Shown here: in pieces, positions 31,631-42,200 of the stretch | How positions within the stretch are numbered: position 1 is the first letter of the stretch | Layout of the letters: each line of letters starts with the position of its first letter | Origin: a virus | Direction: 5' to 3' (one strand) | Virus record (IMG/VR): IMGVR_UViG_3300020472_000049 | Location: 1-47,239 of that record | DNA: 47,239 bases | Notes under the pieces: model-generated | What the model saw: only the letters and a program-made list of their open reading frames with translations | What the model was told of the DNA's origin: nothing | Databases searched by the model: none | Translations under genes and position numbers: made by a program

Positions 31631-34600
31631 TTTAGTCGATAAGGAAGTTGCCCTTAATATAGTTGATAAGAAGCTTTTCGTTAACAACAACGGATCAATA
31701 CAGGAGATAGCAAATGCTGTGCCAAACACAGCTGAGGTTACCGCCTCAATGTTTGCTGCCGATGTAACAAATGGTCCTAATAATACTTGGTTTGTTGCTA
31801 AATCAGGATCTGATACTACAAATTTAAGTGGAGGTTCACCTAGAGGTAAGAGTCAATCGACTCCATTCCTTACTGTTGGTAAGGCTTTATCTTTAGCAAC
31901 TTCTGGAGATATAATCAATATAGCGTCTGGAGAATTTCAAGAAACATTTCCTCTAGCCATACCCGACGGAGTAACAGTTAAGGGTGCTGGTCTGAGAGCA
32001 ACACAAGTATACCCCACAGGTGCCACCAACGATCTGAACTGTTTTGTATTGGCTGGTGATACTACAGTTTCAGATTTAACGATAAAAAATATACTTTATA
32101 ATTCTGGTAATGATACTGGTTACGCATTTGTATGTGCTAACAGTTGGGATTCAGATAGAAGTGCTTATATTAATAGAGTAACAGTAATAAACAAAGGTAG
32201 TACTACCTCTGCAACAGACCCTTATGGATTTGATGCTGGAGATGCTGGACGTGGTGCTAAATTAGATGGTGCTATTTCTAGTGCCAATTCACTAGAGACT
32301 GCTGTCCTTTTCAATGAGGCAACATTCATAGTACCTAATTCCGTTGGTGTATATCTTACTAACGGTGTTCGTTGTGAGTGGCAGAACTCCTTCATATACT
32401 TTGCTAACGAAGGTATTAAGGCTGTTCAAGGTCCTACTGGTAAGCATGGTACAGGTACTGCTAGATTAAAACTATCTGGTACTTCTGGTACGTTTGCTGC
32501 TGGTGAAAAGATATACCAGTTAGAGAACGCATTCAAATCTGGTACATACGCTCTATCAGGTAACGTTGTAACTGTCACACGTACTGCTCATGGTCTAGTT
32601 ACTAATGATCGTATACATGCTGACTTTACTACAGGCACTGCTACTGATGGTTTCTATCAGATAGCATCTGCCCCTACTGCTGATACTTTTACTTTTGCTC
32701 TCACTTCTGGTAACACAAGTGGTGATGTAACATACAAGAAAGCAGATGGTTATGGTGATATTTCATCTAACGATGGAACATATATCTTCCTAACAGGTAA
32801 AGGTGAAGGACAATTTACCACAATATTAGAGACAGGTAAGACTTGTACACCTAATGCTGACTCTGCTATTGATACAACTATCAAGAAGTTTGGTAGTGGT
32901 TCATTACAACTTGACGGTACTGGTGACTTTATTGGTATCGATACTCAGGATGACTTTGGGTTTGGTACTGCTAACTTCTGTATAGAAGCATGGATATATC
33001 CAACTAGCATTGCTGGTGTCAATACTATTGTTGACCTTCGTACTGGTGCTACATCAGATACTGCTCCTCATTTATATCGGGATGGTACTACACTTCATTA
33101 TGGAGTTGCTGCTGCTTCAGTAGCAAGTGGTGGTACTTTAACAGTAGATACATGGGCTCATGTTGCTGTTGCTCGTTACAATGGAGTTACAAAACTATTT
33201 TTAAATGGAACTCAAGTAGGTTCTAACTACACAGACAGTAATAATTACGGAAGCACAAAGACATGTAATATAGGTTCTGCTACTGGAACTGGATCTAGTT
33301 TCTGGACTGGTCATCTTGATGAAGTAAGGCTATCTCAAGGTACAGCAAGATTTACTGGTAACTTCAGTGCTCCTTCATCAGAGTACGGAACAGACATATA
33401 CACATCATTACTACTTCACTTTAACGGTGACGATGGATCTAGTACCTTTACTGATGCTGGATATATCAAGGACGTTCGTTCTGACGGTGGTGACTCTGCT
33501 ACTGGCATCTCACTTGTAGACTATAGTGAGTTTGGATGTGAATTAAAAGCAATTGCTTCTTCCAACATATACGGTAACAAGGGTGTTGTAGCTGATGGCA
33601 ATGGATGTAAACTCATCCTGTCAGCACACAACTTCATGTATATTGGTGCTGGTAAGGACATGACGAACGACGGTTCGTTAGCACAACAAGCTAATGAGGC
33701 TGTCGAACTTAATGGTGGTAGAGTATTCTATTCATCAACAGATCAAAAGGGTGACTTTAGAGTAGGTGAAGTATTCTTAGTTGACCAAGAAACTGGTAAC
33801 GTTAACTTCCAGTCTACATCATCTTCACAGCAAGCAACCAGTATAGGTCTATCTGACAACACTGGTACAACAAACATTTATCCAGCATATATTGAGACTG
33901 GTAACATTCGTCTCGCTGGTAACACACTTTCCACTACAAGTGGTGACTTATTAATTGACCCTGCTGGCAACCAAGATACTACCTTTAACGGTGAGGTTGT
34001 TTTCGCAGAGAACGCATATTTTGACCAGTATAAGATCGGTAGTTTCAACTCTGATCAAATCGGTTCTATTGATGTCTACCTCGGTCCTGTTCAGAAGAGG
34101 GGTGGATTTAATGCTTATGGTCTACAGTCTGATACTAACTTATTACTATCATCTGATGGTGTAGCTACTGTAACATTACAGAATGCTGGTACAGGATATG
34201 TTGGAGGTGCCACAAACATTGATGTGGATACTGATCCTGCTGTTGTATCAACTGCTACTGTTGCGTTAGATCTAACTGATGGTGCTGTTAAGGCAATTAC
34301 ATTAACTGCCGTAGGTAATCTTTATACAACTAATCCTGTTGTAACATTCGGTACTGGAGCAACACAACCAGATGCTACTGCTGCTTTAGAAACATATGGT
34401 ATTATTAACAGAATTGATATTGCGGATGGTGGTGCTGGTTACACAGGAGCACCAACATTAACAATAGCAGAACCACAAGAATTTACATGGGATACTGAAA
34501 CAGGGATAAGTGGTAACACAATTACTCTTGATGGTCATCCATTTGAAAATAATCTTAGAGTAGTATACGATAATGCTGGTGGTTCTGAGACTCCTGGCCT

Positions 34601-37600
34601 TACAAATGGTAACACATATTATGTAATTAATGCTCAGGTGGATGGTACTGGTGCTGGAACCACATTCCAGTTATCTACTTCACAGGGCGGTAGTGCTGTA
34701 TCACTAACTGCTAGTGCTTCTGCTGCTGGAGAGAGTCACGTACTCAAGGGTGTTAACGCAACTGCTACTTGTACAATCAGTGGCGATGCTATTAATAGCA
34801 TAACCATTACAGAGCAAGGTACATTGTATGATGGTACCAGTGCCGCAACTATTCAACAATCATCTGCTGGACAGACTACTGAAGCTTCTTTCACAGTCTT
34901 TACTGGTAGGAAGATTGATAATGTTTCTATCAACTCTAGAGGATCTGGATATACTTCTGCTCCTACTGTAACAATAGCACCAGACACTACAGACACTACA
35001 GGATCTGGTGGTACTGCTACTTGTACTATTGGTTTCCCAGTTGGTACAGTCAATATCACAAATGCTGGATCTGGTTATAACATAAATCCAACAGTTCAGT
35101 TAAGTGGTGGAACTCCTACATCAGCTGCTCAACTTACACCTGTCTTCAGTAAGAAGAGTTCTAGAATAACAGAATTAACTATCACCGATCCAGGTGTTTG
35201 TTATGATACTGCTCCAACCGTTGCTTTAGAAGGTGGTGCTGGTCATGACGCTAAACTTGTTGCTAATATACAATCATTAACTGGTACTATAACCAATGCT
35301 GGTACAGCATATACTCCTGGTAGCTATACTGGAGTATCATTTAGTTGGGTAAGCGGTGCTACAGAACCAGACAGTGCCACTACAGCGGACTTTAGATGTC
35401 CAGGTTGGGAAGGTACTATAACCAATGCTGGTTCAGGATATCAAGACGGAGATTATAGTTCAATTACTTCTGTAAACGTACCTCTTCAGACGTTCACAGT
35501 AACTGTTATTACCAACCCTAATGCTTCACCGCCAGATAACGTATTCGTTATTAACGGTAGCACACAGGCTGCGATCTCTATGACCGAGGGTAATACTTAC
35601 CGCTTCGATCAATCAGATGCTTCTTGTGCTGGTCATACTCTAATAGCAGGTAGAGAAGATGGTGATCCTTTAAGTTCCGACATTGTTTCTAATACTGTAG
35701 GTACTGCTGGATCAGCAGGTGCTTTCACTGACTTCACAATACGTACTGGTACTGCTGGAGAAACTGTAGATTATATTTGTCAGTCTCATGCTAACATGGG
35801 TGCTGCTATTACCATTAGTGCTGGTGCTGCTGGCAACTATGGTGATGGAATGACCTTTGACTTGAAGGTTGAAGGTGGTGTATTTACTTCGATTAAGACA
35901 ACATCCACACAAGGTCAAAACTACTTTGCTGGTGATACCCTTTCATTTGTACAAGCAGATGTTGGTGGTTCTGGTAGTGGTGTTATATTTACTCTTACCT
36001 CAAATAACACAACTCTATCTGAAGTAGAGAACATCAGTCTGACTGGTGGTCCTTACACTGTTGGAGATGTTCTAAGTGTTGATCCTACTAATGTAGGTGG
36101 TACTGGATCTAACTTCCAATACACTGTAACTAAAGTAGGTTTCGTTAGAGACGTTACTATATCTGAAGCAGGTTATGGATATAACCCAACACAAAGACTT
36201 AAGCCAAGAATTATTCCAGAAACTTCTGGAGATACATTCTTAATAGATGTTGCTACTACAGCAACTTCTGAGACATTTGAGTTAACCCATGATGGTGCTC
36301 TTAACAACAGTCATTTCAAGATTGCTGGTAAGAAGGATGCTTCATTAGAGCAAGGTACTGTTACTATTGGTTCTGGTGTTGGTGCTGTACAGATAATGGG
36401 TGACACTGGTCACTTGACCAGTATTGGTAATGCTACCTTCGATGGTGATCTTACTGTTAAAGGTAACCTAGCATTTGGTGATGAGGCAACTGATACTTTA
36501 AGTATCACTGGTGTCCAAACAATAACAGGTGATTCAACACAAACAGGTAACTTAGCTTTAATAGGTGACCTAACACAGACAGTTGGTGATGTAGCTCTTA
36601 CCAATTCAACCATTCAACTTGCTGATGGTACTGCTGCTGCTCCTACTCTCAACCTAGTTACTTCTGCTACTACTGGTTTATTCAAGAGTGATACTGATAC
36701 TCTTGGTGTTTCTATTGCTGGTGTAGAAAAGGGTAAGTGGGGTGCTTCATTTGCCGTAGGTAATGATTTCCAAGTAGGTTCTACTACAGTAACTGCTAGC
36801 CCAGTTCTATTAGTTGATGTTGCTAACAGCACAATCAAGACAGGTACTGCTGCTATTGGTCTTCAGATTAATAATGATGCTTCTATAGAAGCTATCGGTA
36901 CTAATGCTGATGTTAGTTTAACATTCAAACCTAAAGGTCAGGGTGGAGTAACCGTTCAAGGTGGTCCTGACAGAGACTTTATTATTAATGATGGTTCATC
37001 TACGACCTTAAAGGTCGATATGGACAAAGGACAATTAGAGACGACAGGATATATTCAAGCAAATGGTAGATTAAGGATTACTGATAGCGAAATATCTAAC
37101 GTTGCTACAGGTGTTAATACATCATTTGGAGAATTAATTACATTAGATACTTCTGGAACTGGTACTACATTCACTGATGGTACGTTCACTAACGTTGCTA
37201 TTACTTCTACTGCTAGTGGAAAAGGATCTGGTGGTACTGTTGATGTAACAGTTGTAAGTAGTTCTATTACCGCAGTAGTAAAGAATGTTGGTGGTAAAGA
37301 TTATGTTGATCAAGATGAGATTGTACTTGATGTAGCAATCATTGGTACTGATTCTGTACAAAAGGTTATCATCACTGATGTTGCTGGTACTGGTATTAGT
37401 TTCAAACCTAGTGTTGCCAGAAACATACTATGCGATACCACTGGTTTATTGATTGTTCCTGTAGGAGATACTAACTCAAGACCTCCTGCTGCTGACACAT
37501 ACTTAGGTGGTGTACGTTACAATACTTCAACTTCACAGTTTGAAGGATATAATGGTATCGATTACGTATCTCTTGGTGGAGTACGTGACGTTGACCAAGA

Positions 37601-38699
37601 TACTTACATATTAACTGAGGTAACTCCTGGCTCTGACGAAGATACATTCGAGTTTTATAATGAAGGTACTAATTCATTATCCTTAAACAAGGATAAGTGG
37701 ACTCTTAGAACTGCGAAGCTTGTTGATGTAGAAGGAACATATACTCTTAACGGTACAATAGGTTTAGATACGTTAGATGTTCAGAGAAAAGGAACATCTA
37801 TTGCTAAGGTTAGAAGTAGTAAGGATTTTGAAGTTACTGGTGGTTTATTCTTAAAGAATCAGTTAATCGCTGGTACTATCGCAACCTTCACTGACGGCAC
37901 CCTAGGAGCGAACCCAGGCACCTTTAACGCGACTGCTGCAGCATATGACCAATCAGCAACATTTAATGGTACTGCTGGTACTTCCGAGTTTGCTGGTGCA
38001 GGTGCTACATTCGATATCGTTACTGATGCGAATGGTACAATATCATCTATCACTATTAATAGTGGTGGTGTTAACTTTGAGATCGATGAAATTGTCACCA
38101 TTGGTGGTGGTTTATTAGGTGGTGGTGCTGGTACTGATGTAACCTTCACTGTTGCTACTCTAAGCAATCCTGACGTTGCTCACGGTAAGGTTAGTGCTTT
38201 ACAGGGTGAACTCCGTTTCAATATGAACGGTGACAAGCAGTTCTTGTCATTGGATTCATCAGGAGCAAAAGCAGGTCTTAAGGTCAATAGAAATTATGAA
38301 GCAGGTGGAGCAACCAGTTATCTAACTGTATTGGATTCCACAGCAACTTTTGTAGAATTAGATTCCGCAAGAGTAGAGGGTGGAGAAATAACTTCATTTA
38401 CAACAACTGTTAACGTTGACGCATTCGATAAGACAACTTATAAGGGAAGCAAGACATTAATTACCATCGAAGCAAATGATGGTAAGGTTCATATGTTTGA
38501 GGTTACTGCCATTTGTGCTTCTGGAGGTACTGTAGCACATGCTACTATAACCAACTCAATAACATCTGATAATGATTTGATGGATGCTACAGTTAATTTG
38601 AACGGTAATGCTGTACAAATTACGTTAGCAAAATCATCTCAGGCTACATCATCGACAACCTTTACTGGAAGGTACACTACCACTAAGGTTAAAGTATAA
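31569..38699 (+). CDS. Large mosaic fibre-like virion protein with lectin-like and cupredoxin-like domains (2,376 aa)
   Basis: The N-terminus (MATRIKLKSSTTASATPTT, then VDKEVALNIVDKKLFVNNNG) is typical of cyanophage fibre-like proteins. Residues about 68-155 show a beta-helix start (WFVAKSGSD, TPFLTVGKALSLATSGD, IPDGVTVKGAGLRAT). Residues about 424-634 look like a LamG/ConA-type lectin domain: FGSGSLQLDGTGDF, FCIEAWIYPTS, DTWAHVAVARYNGVTKLFL, LDEVRLSQGTARF. GxGY repeats occupy about 865-1300. A cupredoxin-like domain lies at about 1306-1420, with His1356, Cys1404, His1407 and Met1410. More beta repeats follow to about 1545. Near 1980-2005 is a GGVRYNTSTSQFEGYNG segment typical of fibre tips. 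The last 110 residues form a conserved-looking C-terminal domain. It probably binds host surface sugars; this is inferred from the domains. Confidence 0.82.
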   Translation: MATRIKLKSSTTASATPTTSDLVDKEVALNIVDKKLFVNNNGSIQEIANAVPNTAEVTASMFAADVTNGPNNTWFVAKSGSDTTNLSGGSPRGKSQSTPFLTVGKALSLATSGDIINIASGEFQETFPLAIPDGVTVKGAGLRATQVYPTGATNDLNCFVLAGDTTVSDLTIKNILYNSGNDTGYAFVCANSWDSDRSAYINRVTVINKGSTTSATDPYGFDAGDAGRGAKLDGAISSANSLETAVLFNEATFIVPNSVGVYLTNGVRCEWQNSFIYFANEGIKAVQGPTGKHGTGTARLKLSGTSGTFAAGEKIYQLENAFKSGTYALSGNVVTVTRTAHGLVTNDRIHADFTTGTATDGFYQIASAPTADTFTFALTSGNTSGDVTYKKADGYGDISSNDGTYIFLTGKGEGQFTTILETGKTCTPNADSAIDTTIKKFGSGSLQLDGTGDFIGIDTQDDFGFGTANFCIEAWIYPTSIAGVNTIVDLRTGATSDTAPHLYRDGTTLHYGVAAASVASGGTLTVDTWAHVAVARYNGVTKLFLNGTQVGSNYTDSNNYGSTKTCNIGSATGTGSSFWTGHLDEVRLSQGTARFTGNFSAPSSEYGTDIYTSLLLHFNGDDGSSTFTDAGYIKDVRSDGGDSATGISLVDYSEFGCELKAIASSNIYGNKGVVADGNGCKLILSAHNFMYIGAGKDMTNDGSLAQQANEAVELNGGRVFYSSTDQKGDFRVGEVFLVDQETGNVNFQSTSSSQQATSIGLSDNTGTTNIYPAYIETGNIRLAGNTLSTTSGDLLIDPAGNQDTTFNGEVVFAENAYFDQYKIGSFNSDQIGSIDVYLGPVQKRGGFNAYGLQSDTNLLLSSDGVATVTLQNAGTGYVGGATNIDVDTDPAVVSTATVALDLTDGAVKAITLTAVGNLYTTNPVVTFGTGATQPDATAALETYGIINRIDIADGGAGYTGAPTLTIAEPQEFTWDTETGISGNTITLDGHPFENNLRVVYDNAGGSETPGLTNGNTYYVINAQVDGTGAGTTFQLSTSQGGSAVSLTASASAAGESHVLKGVNATATCTISGDAINSITITEQGTLYDGTSAATIQQSSAGQTTEASFTVFTGRKIDNVSINSRGSGYTSAPTVTIAPDTTDTTGSGGTATCTIGFPVGTVNITNAGSGYNINPTVQLSGGTPTSAAQLTPVFSKKSSRITELTITDPGVCYDTAPTVALEGGAGHDAKLVANIQSLTGTITNAGTAYTPGSYTGVSFSWVSGATEPDSATTADFRCPGWEGTITNAGSGYQDGDYSSITSVNVPLQTFTVTVITNPNASPPDNVFVINGSTQAAISMTEGNTYRFDQSDASCAGHTLIAGREDGDPLSSDIVSNTVGTAGSAGAFTDFTIRTGTAGETVDYICQSHANMGAAITISAGAAGNYGDGMTFDLKVEGGVFTSIKTTSTQGQNYFAGDTLSFVQADVGGSGSGVIFTLTSNNTTLSEVENISLTGGPYTVGDVLSVDPTNVGGTGSNFQYTVTKVGFVRDVTISEAGYGYNPTQRLKPRIIPETSGDTFLIDVATTATSETFELTHDGALNNSHFKIAGKKDASLEQGTVTIGSGVGAVQIMGDTGHLTSIGNATFDGDLTVKGNLAFGDEATDTLSITGVQTITGDSTQTGNLALIGDLTQTVGDVALTNSTIQLADGTAAAPTLNLVTSATTGLFKSDTDTLGVSIAGVEKGKWGASFAVGNDFQVGSTTVTASPVLLVDVANSTIKTGTAAIGLQINNDASIEAIGTNADVSLTFKPKGQGGVTVQGGPDRDFIINDGSSTTLKVDMDKGQLETTGYIQANGRLRITDSEISNVATGVNTSFGELITLDTSGTGTTFTDGTFTNVAITSTASGKGSGGTVDVTVVSSSITAVVKNVGGKDYVDQDEIVLDVAIIGTDSVQKVIITDVAGTGISFKPSVARNILCDTTGLLIVPVGDTNSRPPAADTYLGGVRYNTSTSQFEGYNGIDYVSLGGVRDVDQDTYILTEVTPGSDEDTFEFYNEGTNSLSLNKDKWTLRTAKLVDVEGTYTLNGTIGLDTLDVQRKGTSIAKVRSSKDFEVTGGLFLKNQLIAGTIATFTDGTLGANPGTFNATAAAYDQSATFNGTAGTSEFAGAGATFDIVTDANGTISSITINSGGVNFEIDEIVTIGGGLLGGGAGTDVTFTVATLSNPDVAHGKVSALQGELRFNMNGDKQFLSLDSSGAKAGLKVNRNYEAGGATSYLTVLDSTATFVELDSARVEGGEITSFTTTVNVDAFDKTTYKGSKTLITIEANDGKVHMFEVTAICASGGTVAHATITNSITSDNDLMDATVNLNGNAVQITLAKSSQATSSTTFTGRYTTTKVKV
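34160..36190 (+). repeat. GxGY and related beta repeats in the mosaic fibre-like protein
   Basis: Units with GAGYTGAPTLTI, GSGYTSAPTVTI, GSGYNINPTVQL, TAYTPGSYTGVSF, and GSGYQDGDYSS occur at about 34180-35460, then GQNYFAGDTLSFVQADVGG and similar at 35900-36190. They are the same unit types as in the giant wedge gene and in gp8. The cupredoxin-like domain sits between two parts of the array. Confidence 0.7.
35485..35825 (+). other. Cupredoxin-like domain within the fibre-like protein
   Basis: The segment encodes FTVTVITNPNASPPDNVFVI, then EGNTYRFDQSDASCAGHTL, and ends VDYICQSHANMGAAITI. A His in GHTL (residue 1356) and the C-x2-H-x2-M cluster (1404, 1407, 1410) match the ligand set of type I copper domains. 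The His-to-Met spacing is two residues shorter than in plastocyanin (C-x2-H-x4-M), so copper binding is not certain. The fold assignment is by pattern. Confidence 0.55.
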
Positions 38700-38702
38700 A
38701 TA
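38695..38702 (+). promoter_or_regulatory. T4-type late promoter for the gene at 38723
   Basis: A perfect TATAAATA box containing the TAA stop (38697-38699) of the large fibre-like gene lies 20 bases before the next ATG. Both features are identical to those at the gp8 promoter. Confidence 0.8.
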
Positions 38703-38722
38703 ATCTGAGGTAACCTAGTAAC

Positions 38723-39262
38723 ATGGCGACGAAGAATTTCTCATCAATAGGCGGGTTTGCTGTAGGTTCTACGGAGATCTTAAACACCTCCTATGAACTT
38801 AAGAACATATCTGCTATCCATATGGTAGCGGATGATTTCACTGATGCCTCGAATGATCTCTATATAACTAAGCGGACCACAACTCCTAGCGATAATTTAC
38901 TTCGTTTGAGTTTTGACGGGAGTACAAACATCTCGACAAATAGTCCAGCGTTGGGACACAATAGTGTCGCATTCGTAAAAGGTAAAGTTTTTGGTCAGGA
39001 GACCTCTAACAATACATACATCATGGCTTCCATCTATGATTGTGTTGTAACGGTAGACACCAATGGTGTTCCTACTCTCCAAGGACAATACGAACAGGTG
39101 ATCCATGAGCACCTACCAGGAGTTGAATCTTGGACAATTACCCCCGTTGCTTTCCAAATTGGAAGTAACGCATATTTTAGTTTTGATGTTGAGTCAACAA
39201 GTACGACCTCAACCGTGAAGTGGATTGGTATTATTGACATTACAAAAGTAACAACAGCATAA
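38723..39262 (+). CDS. Small virion structural protein (179 aa)
   Basis: A 179-residue protein starting MATKNFSSIGGFAVGSTE, with alternating beta strands (YELKNISAIHMVADDF, NLLRLSFDGSTNI, NTYIMASIYDCVVTVD, NAYFSFDVES, KWIGIIDITKV). The layout suggests a single beta-sandwich. I do not recognise a named family. A perfect late promoter lies 20 bases upstream, and a GAGG sequence lies 12 bases before the ATG, a rather long spacing. It is followed after 17 bases by the right-edge giant gene, with which it is probably co-expressed. A role as a small fibre or baseplate component is inferred from neighbours. Confidence 0.7.
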   Translation: MATKNFSSIGGFAVGSTEILNTSYELKNISAIHMVADDFTDASNDLYITKRTTTPSDNLLRLSFDGSTNISTNSPALGHNSVAFVKGKVFGQETSNNTYIMASIYDCVVTVDTNGVPTLQGQYEQVIHEHLPGVESWTITPVAFQIGSNAYFSFDVESTSTTSTVKWIGIIDITKVTTA

Positions 39263-39279
39263 ATCTGGAGTAAAAAAGA

Positions 39280-42200
39280 ATGACGTTTAGGCTGAGTTCC
39301 TCACAACAAAGAATTGAGGGTATTGGTAACGTTCCGCAAGGACCGTGGACCAGTGCTACTTACGGACGTGCTAATGGTATCGTTACGGTAACATCTATTG
39401 CTCATCGTTTGAACAAGGATGAGAAACTGTATGTCAAACCAGGTGCCGATAGCCTCCTAAGGACTTTTGATGAAGGTCAATATACGATAGCGATTATAGA
39501 TGAAGATACTTTTAGTATATCAGGAACTGGGCAGAATTTTATTGAAGCTGCCACAGCAATATCATACAGAAGCGTAAGATCTTTAGTCATCAATGCTTCA
39601 GATAAGATGGAGCTTAGTGTTGGTTCTGGAACCAATGAAGATGATGCTGTATTCATAACCAAGAGTGATACTGGTAATATTCGTGTAGGTATTAATAATA
39701 CTAATCCTGAATATGATTTAGACGTAGAAGGTCAGATAAGAACTACAAGGTCTATCATTTCAGACACAGCGCAAATTCGTAACCTCGACGTAACTAACGA
39801 GTTTGTAACTAAAGGTTTAGACCTCAGAGGTCCAAACTTAATTAACTTTGAAGAGACAGACCCAACACAATCAGACTTCGGTACGATATACTATCCTACC
39901 GCTGACAACCCTCCTCGTCAGACACAGAACAACAGAGTTGCTACTACTAAGTTTGTATACGACGTTGCTACTGCTGACAATGGTGGTCGTGTTTACGTAT
40001 CATCTGTAGCTGGTATAGGTGACGATGATAACGATGGTAGATCAGCTGCTAAGCCAGTTCGTACCATTAAGAAAGCTTCTCAGATTGCTTATAGTCTACA
40101 GCAGGATACTCAGACTCCTGAGTACGTATCTATTATTGTATCTGGTGGTGAGTATCTAGAAGATAACCCAATATCACTACCATATAACTGCTCACTAATT
40201 GGTGATAACTTAAGAAGAGTTATCTTACGTCCATTGAATATGGACAGGCACATGATTAAAGCGTCTAACGAGACGTATTGTGCTGGTGTTGTATTCAGAG
40301 ACCACTTAGATGCTAACGGAAGTCCTGACTGGACATGGAAGTATGCTTATGTATTTGACGATAAGCAGAGACTCAACTATGAGCCAGATCTAGAACCTTT
40401 CCAGTTCTCTCCAGGTTTAGAGAACAAAGGTAGAAACATCTTTGCTATTACCTTTGAAAACCACACAGGTGACAACACTACTCTACTCGTAGGATACGCT
40501 GTAGAAGGTGGTTCGTCATCTTCACGAGCGATTATTGAAACGGTAACGTTCACAGGTCCACAAGCATCTCCATATTCATCTGGTACTATTGTTGTACTGA
40601 TGGATGATGATGAATCAACCTTCCAGCTCGCTGAAAGATTATACTATGCTGATGTTTATGCCAACATCATTAAGACAGGTGCTTCACCATCTGATTCACT
40701 TGACGTTGCTGACAGAGAATCACAGAGACCTGAAACTGAGATCATCAAACACCAGAGGTATCAGTGGGTTGTAAACTCTGAGACAGAGAAGCTTCGCTTC
40801 GATGGTAGTAGTGATACAATCGTAGATGCTACTAACAACACAATTACCATACCATTTCATAGACTTGAGACTGGTTGGAAAGTATTTTACACAGTTGAGA
40901 ACACAGGTGGAACAGTTCCACAAGGTTTAGTTAAAGATACGACTTATTATATCCGTTCGATTGATGACAATACAATTGCTCTATATGACACTGCTCTTAA
41001 CGCATTAAACAGTCAGGTCACTACTGGTGTCAGAGATCTAGGTGATCCTGGTACAGGTGATGAACATACATTATTCCACTCTAGAGTATTCACTAGAGAC
41101 AATACAGTCTTCTTCCCTAAGCATGGTCTCTTCACTGGAGATGGTGTTTACTATCGTCCTTCTAAGGCATCTAATATAGGTGGACTTGTAACTAATAGTT
41201 TAATATATGTCTATAAGGTAGATAATAATTACTTCAGTCTTTGTAATACACAGGCAGATGCTACCTCTACTGATATTGGTGGTAACGATACTCCAGTAGT
41301 TCTTCCTCTAACTGATGAAGGTAAGGGTTATCAGAGATTTGAAAAAGCACTCAACGTAGTTGACGTTGCAACTCTAACAACTGACCTTGCTACACAGCAA
41401 ACCTATAATGGTATTAAGTTAACTGTAACAGGTGCCTCTAGAACTATTGAAGGTATACCTTTCGTAGGTCATGACTATGAAGTAGGACAGGAAGTCCAAG
41501 TATATGGTTTACCATACACTGCTATTGACTTTGGTTCAAGTGCTTCAACATCTTATACACAGTCCACAACAACCTTAACAGTAACAGTTGCTAATACAGA
41601 TCCTACAAAGATGAATTCTTTGTGGCCAAATCTGACTACTATTGGTGGTGCTGGTGGTAAGGGTGTTGGTGTACACATCACATTTGATGCTGGTGGACAT
41701 CAATCCAAGTCTTTCCATATTGCTCAGTACGCAACTGGTACACTTGCTCAAACACAAAGTGATTTCGCTTCTGTTCTGGGTGGTAGTTCCAACTTAGGTG
41801 CTGGTGTTGCTAGATATAATTCATCAACAAACGAAGCATACTTTGTAATCAGAGCATCAGATTCTGCTACTAGATCTGGTAATGCTAACGTTCTTGATAA
41901 CTTAGGTGACTTTAATGGACGTAAGTACGTTACTCATCGTATTGAACGTGCTGATGGTTACTCACTAAACTTCTGTACAAGAGGTTCTTGCTCTAAGTTT
42001 GCTACAGAATTTGACCCATCTGGTGACCAGCAGGTTTGTTCTGCTACAAACTATGCCTTGATGTCATTAAGGAACTCTCCTTACGCATTTGAGAAGGTTG
42101 AGTTTGGATCAAGTATTCAAGAAATGGCGAAGAGCAGAGATGCTGCTGAGACACTGAATAACAACGTTGACTTCATTGCTCTTGAGTCATACGCTCACGT

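Noticed and set aside
39257-39270. CATAAATC before the right-edge giant gene as a late promoter
   Set aside because: It differs from TATAAATA at two positions including the last base, and the gene can be read from the perfect promoter at 38695.
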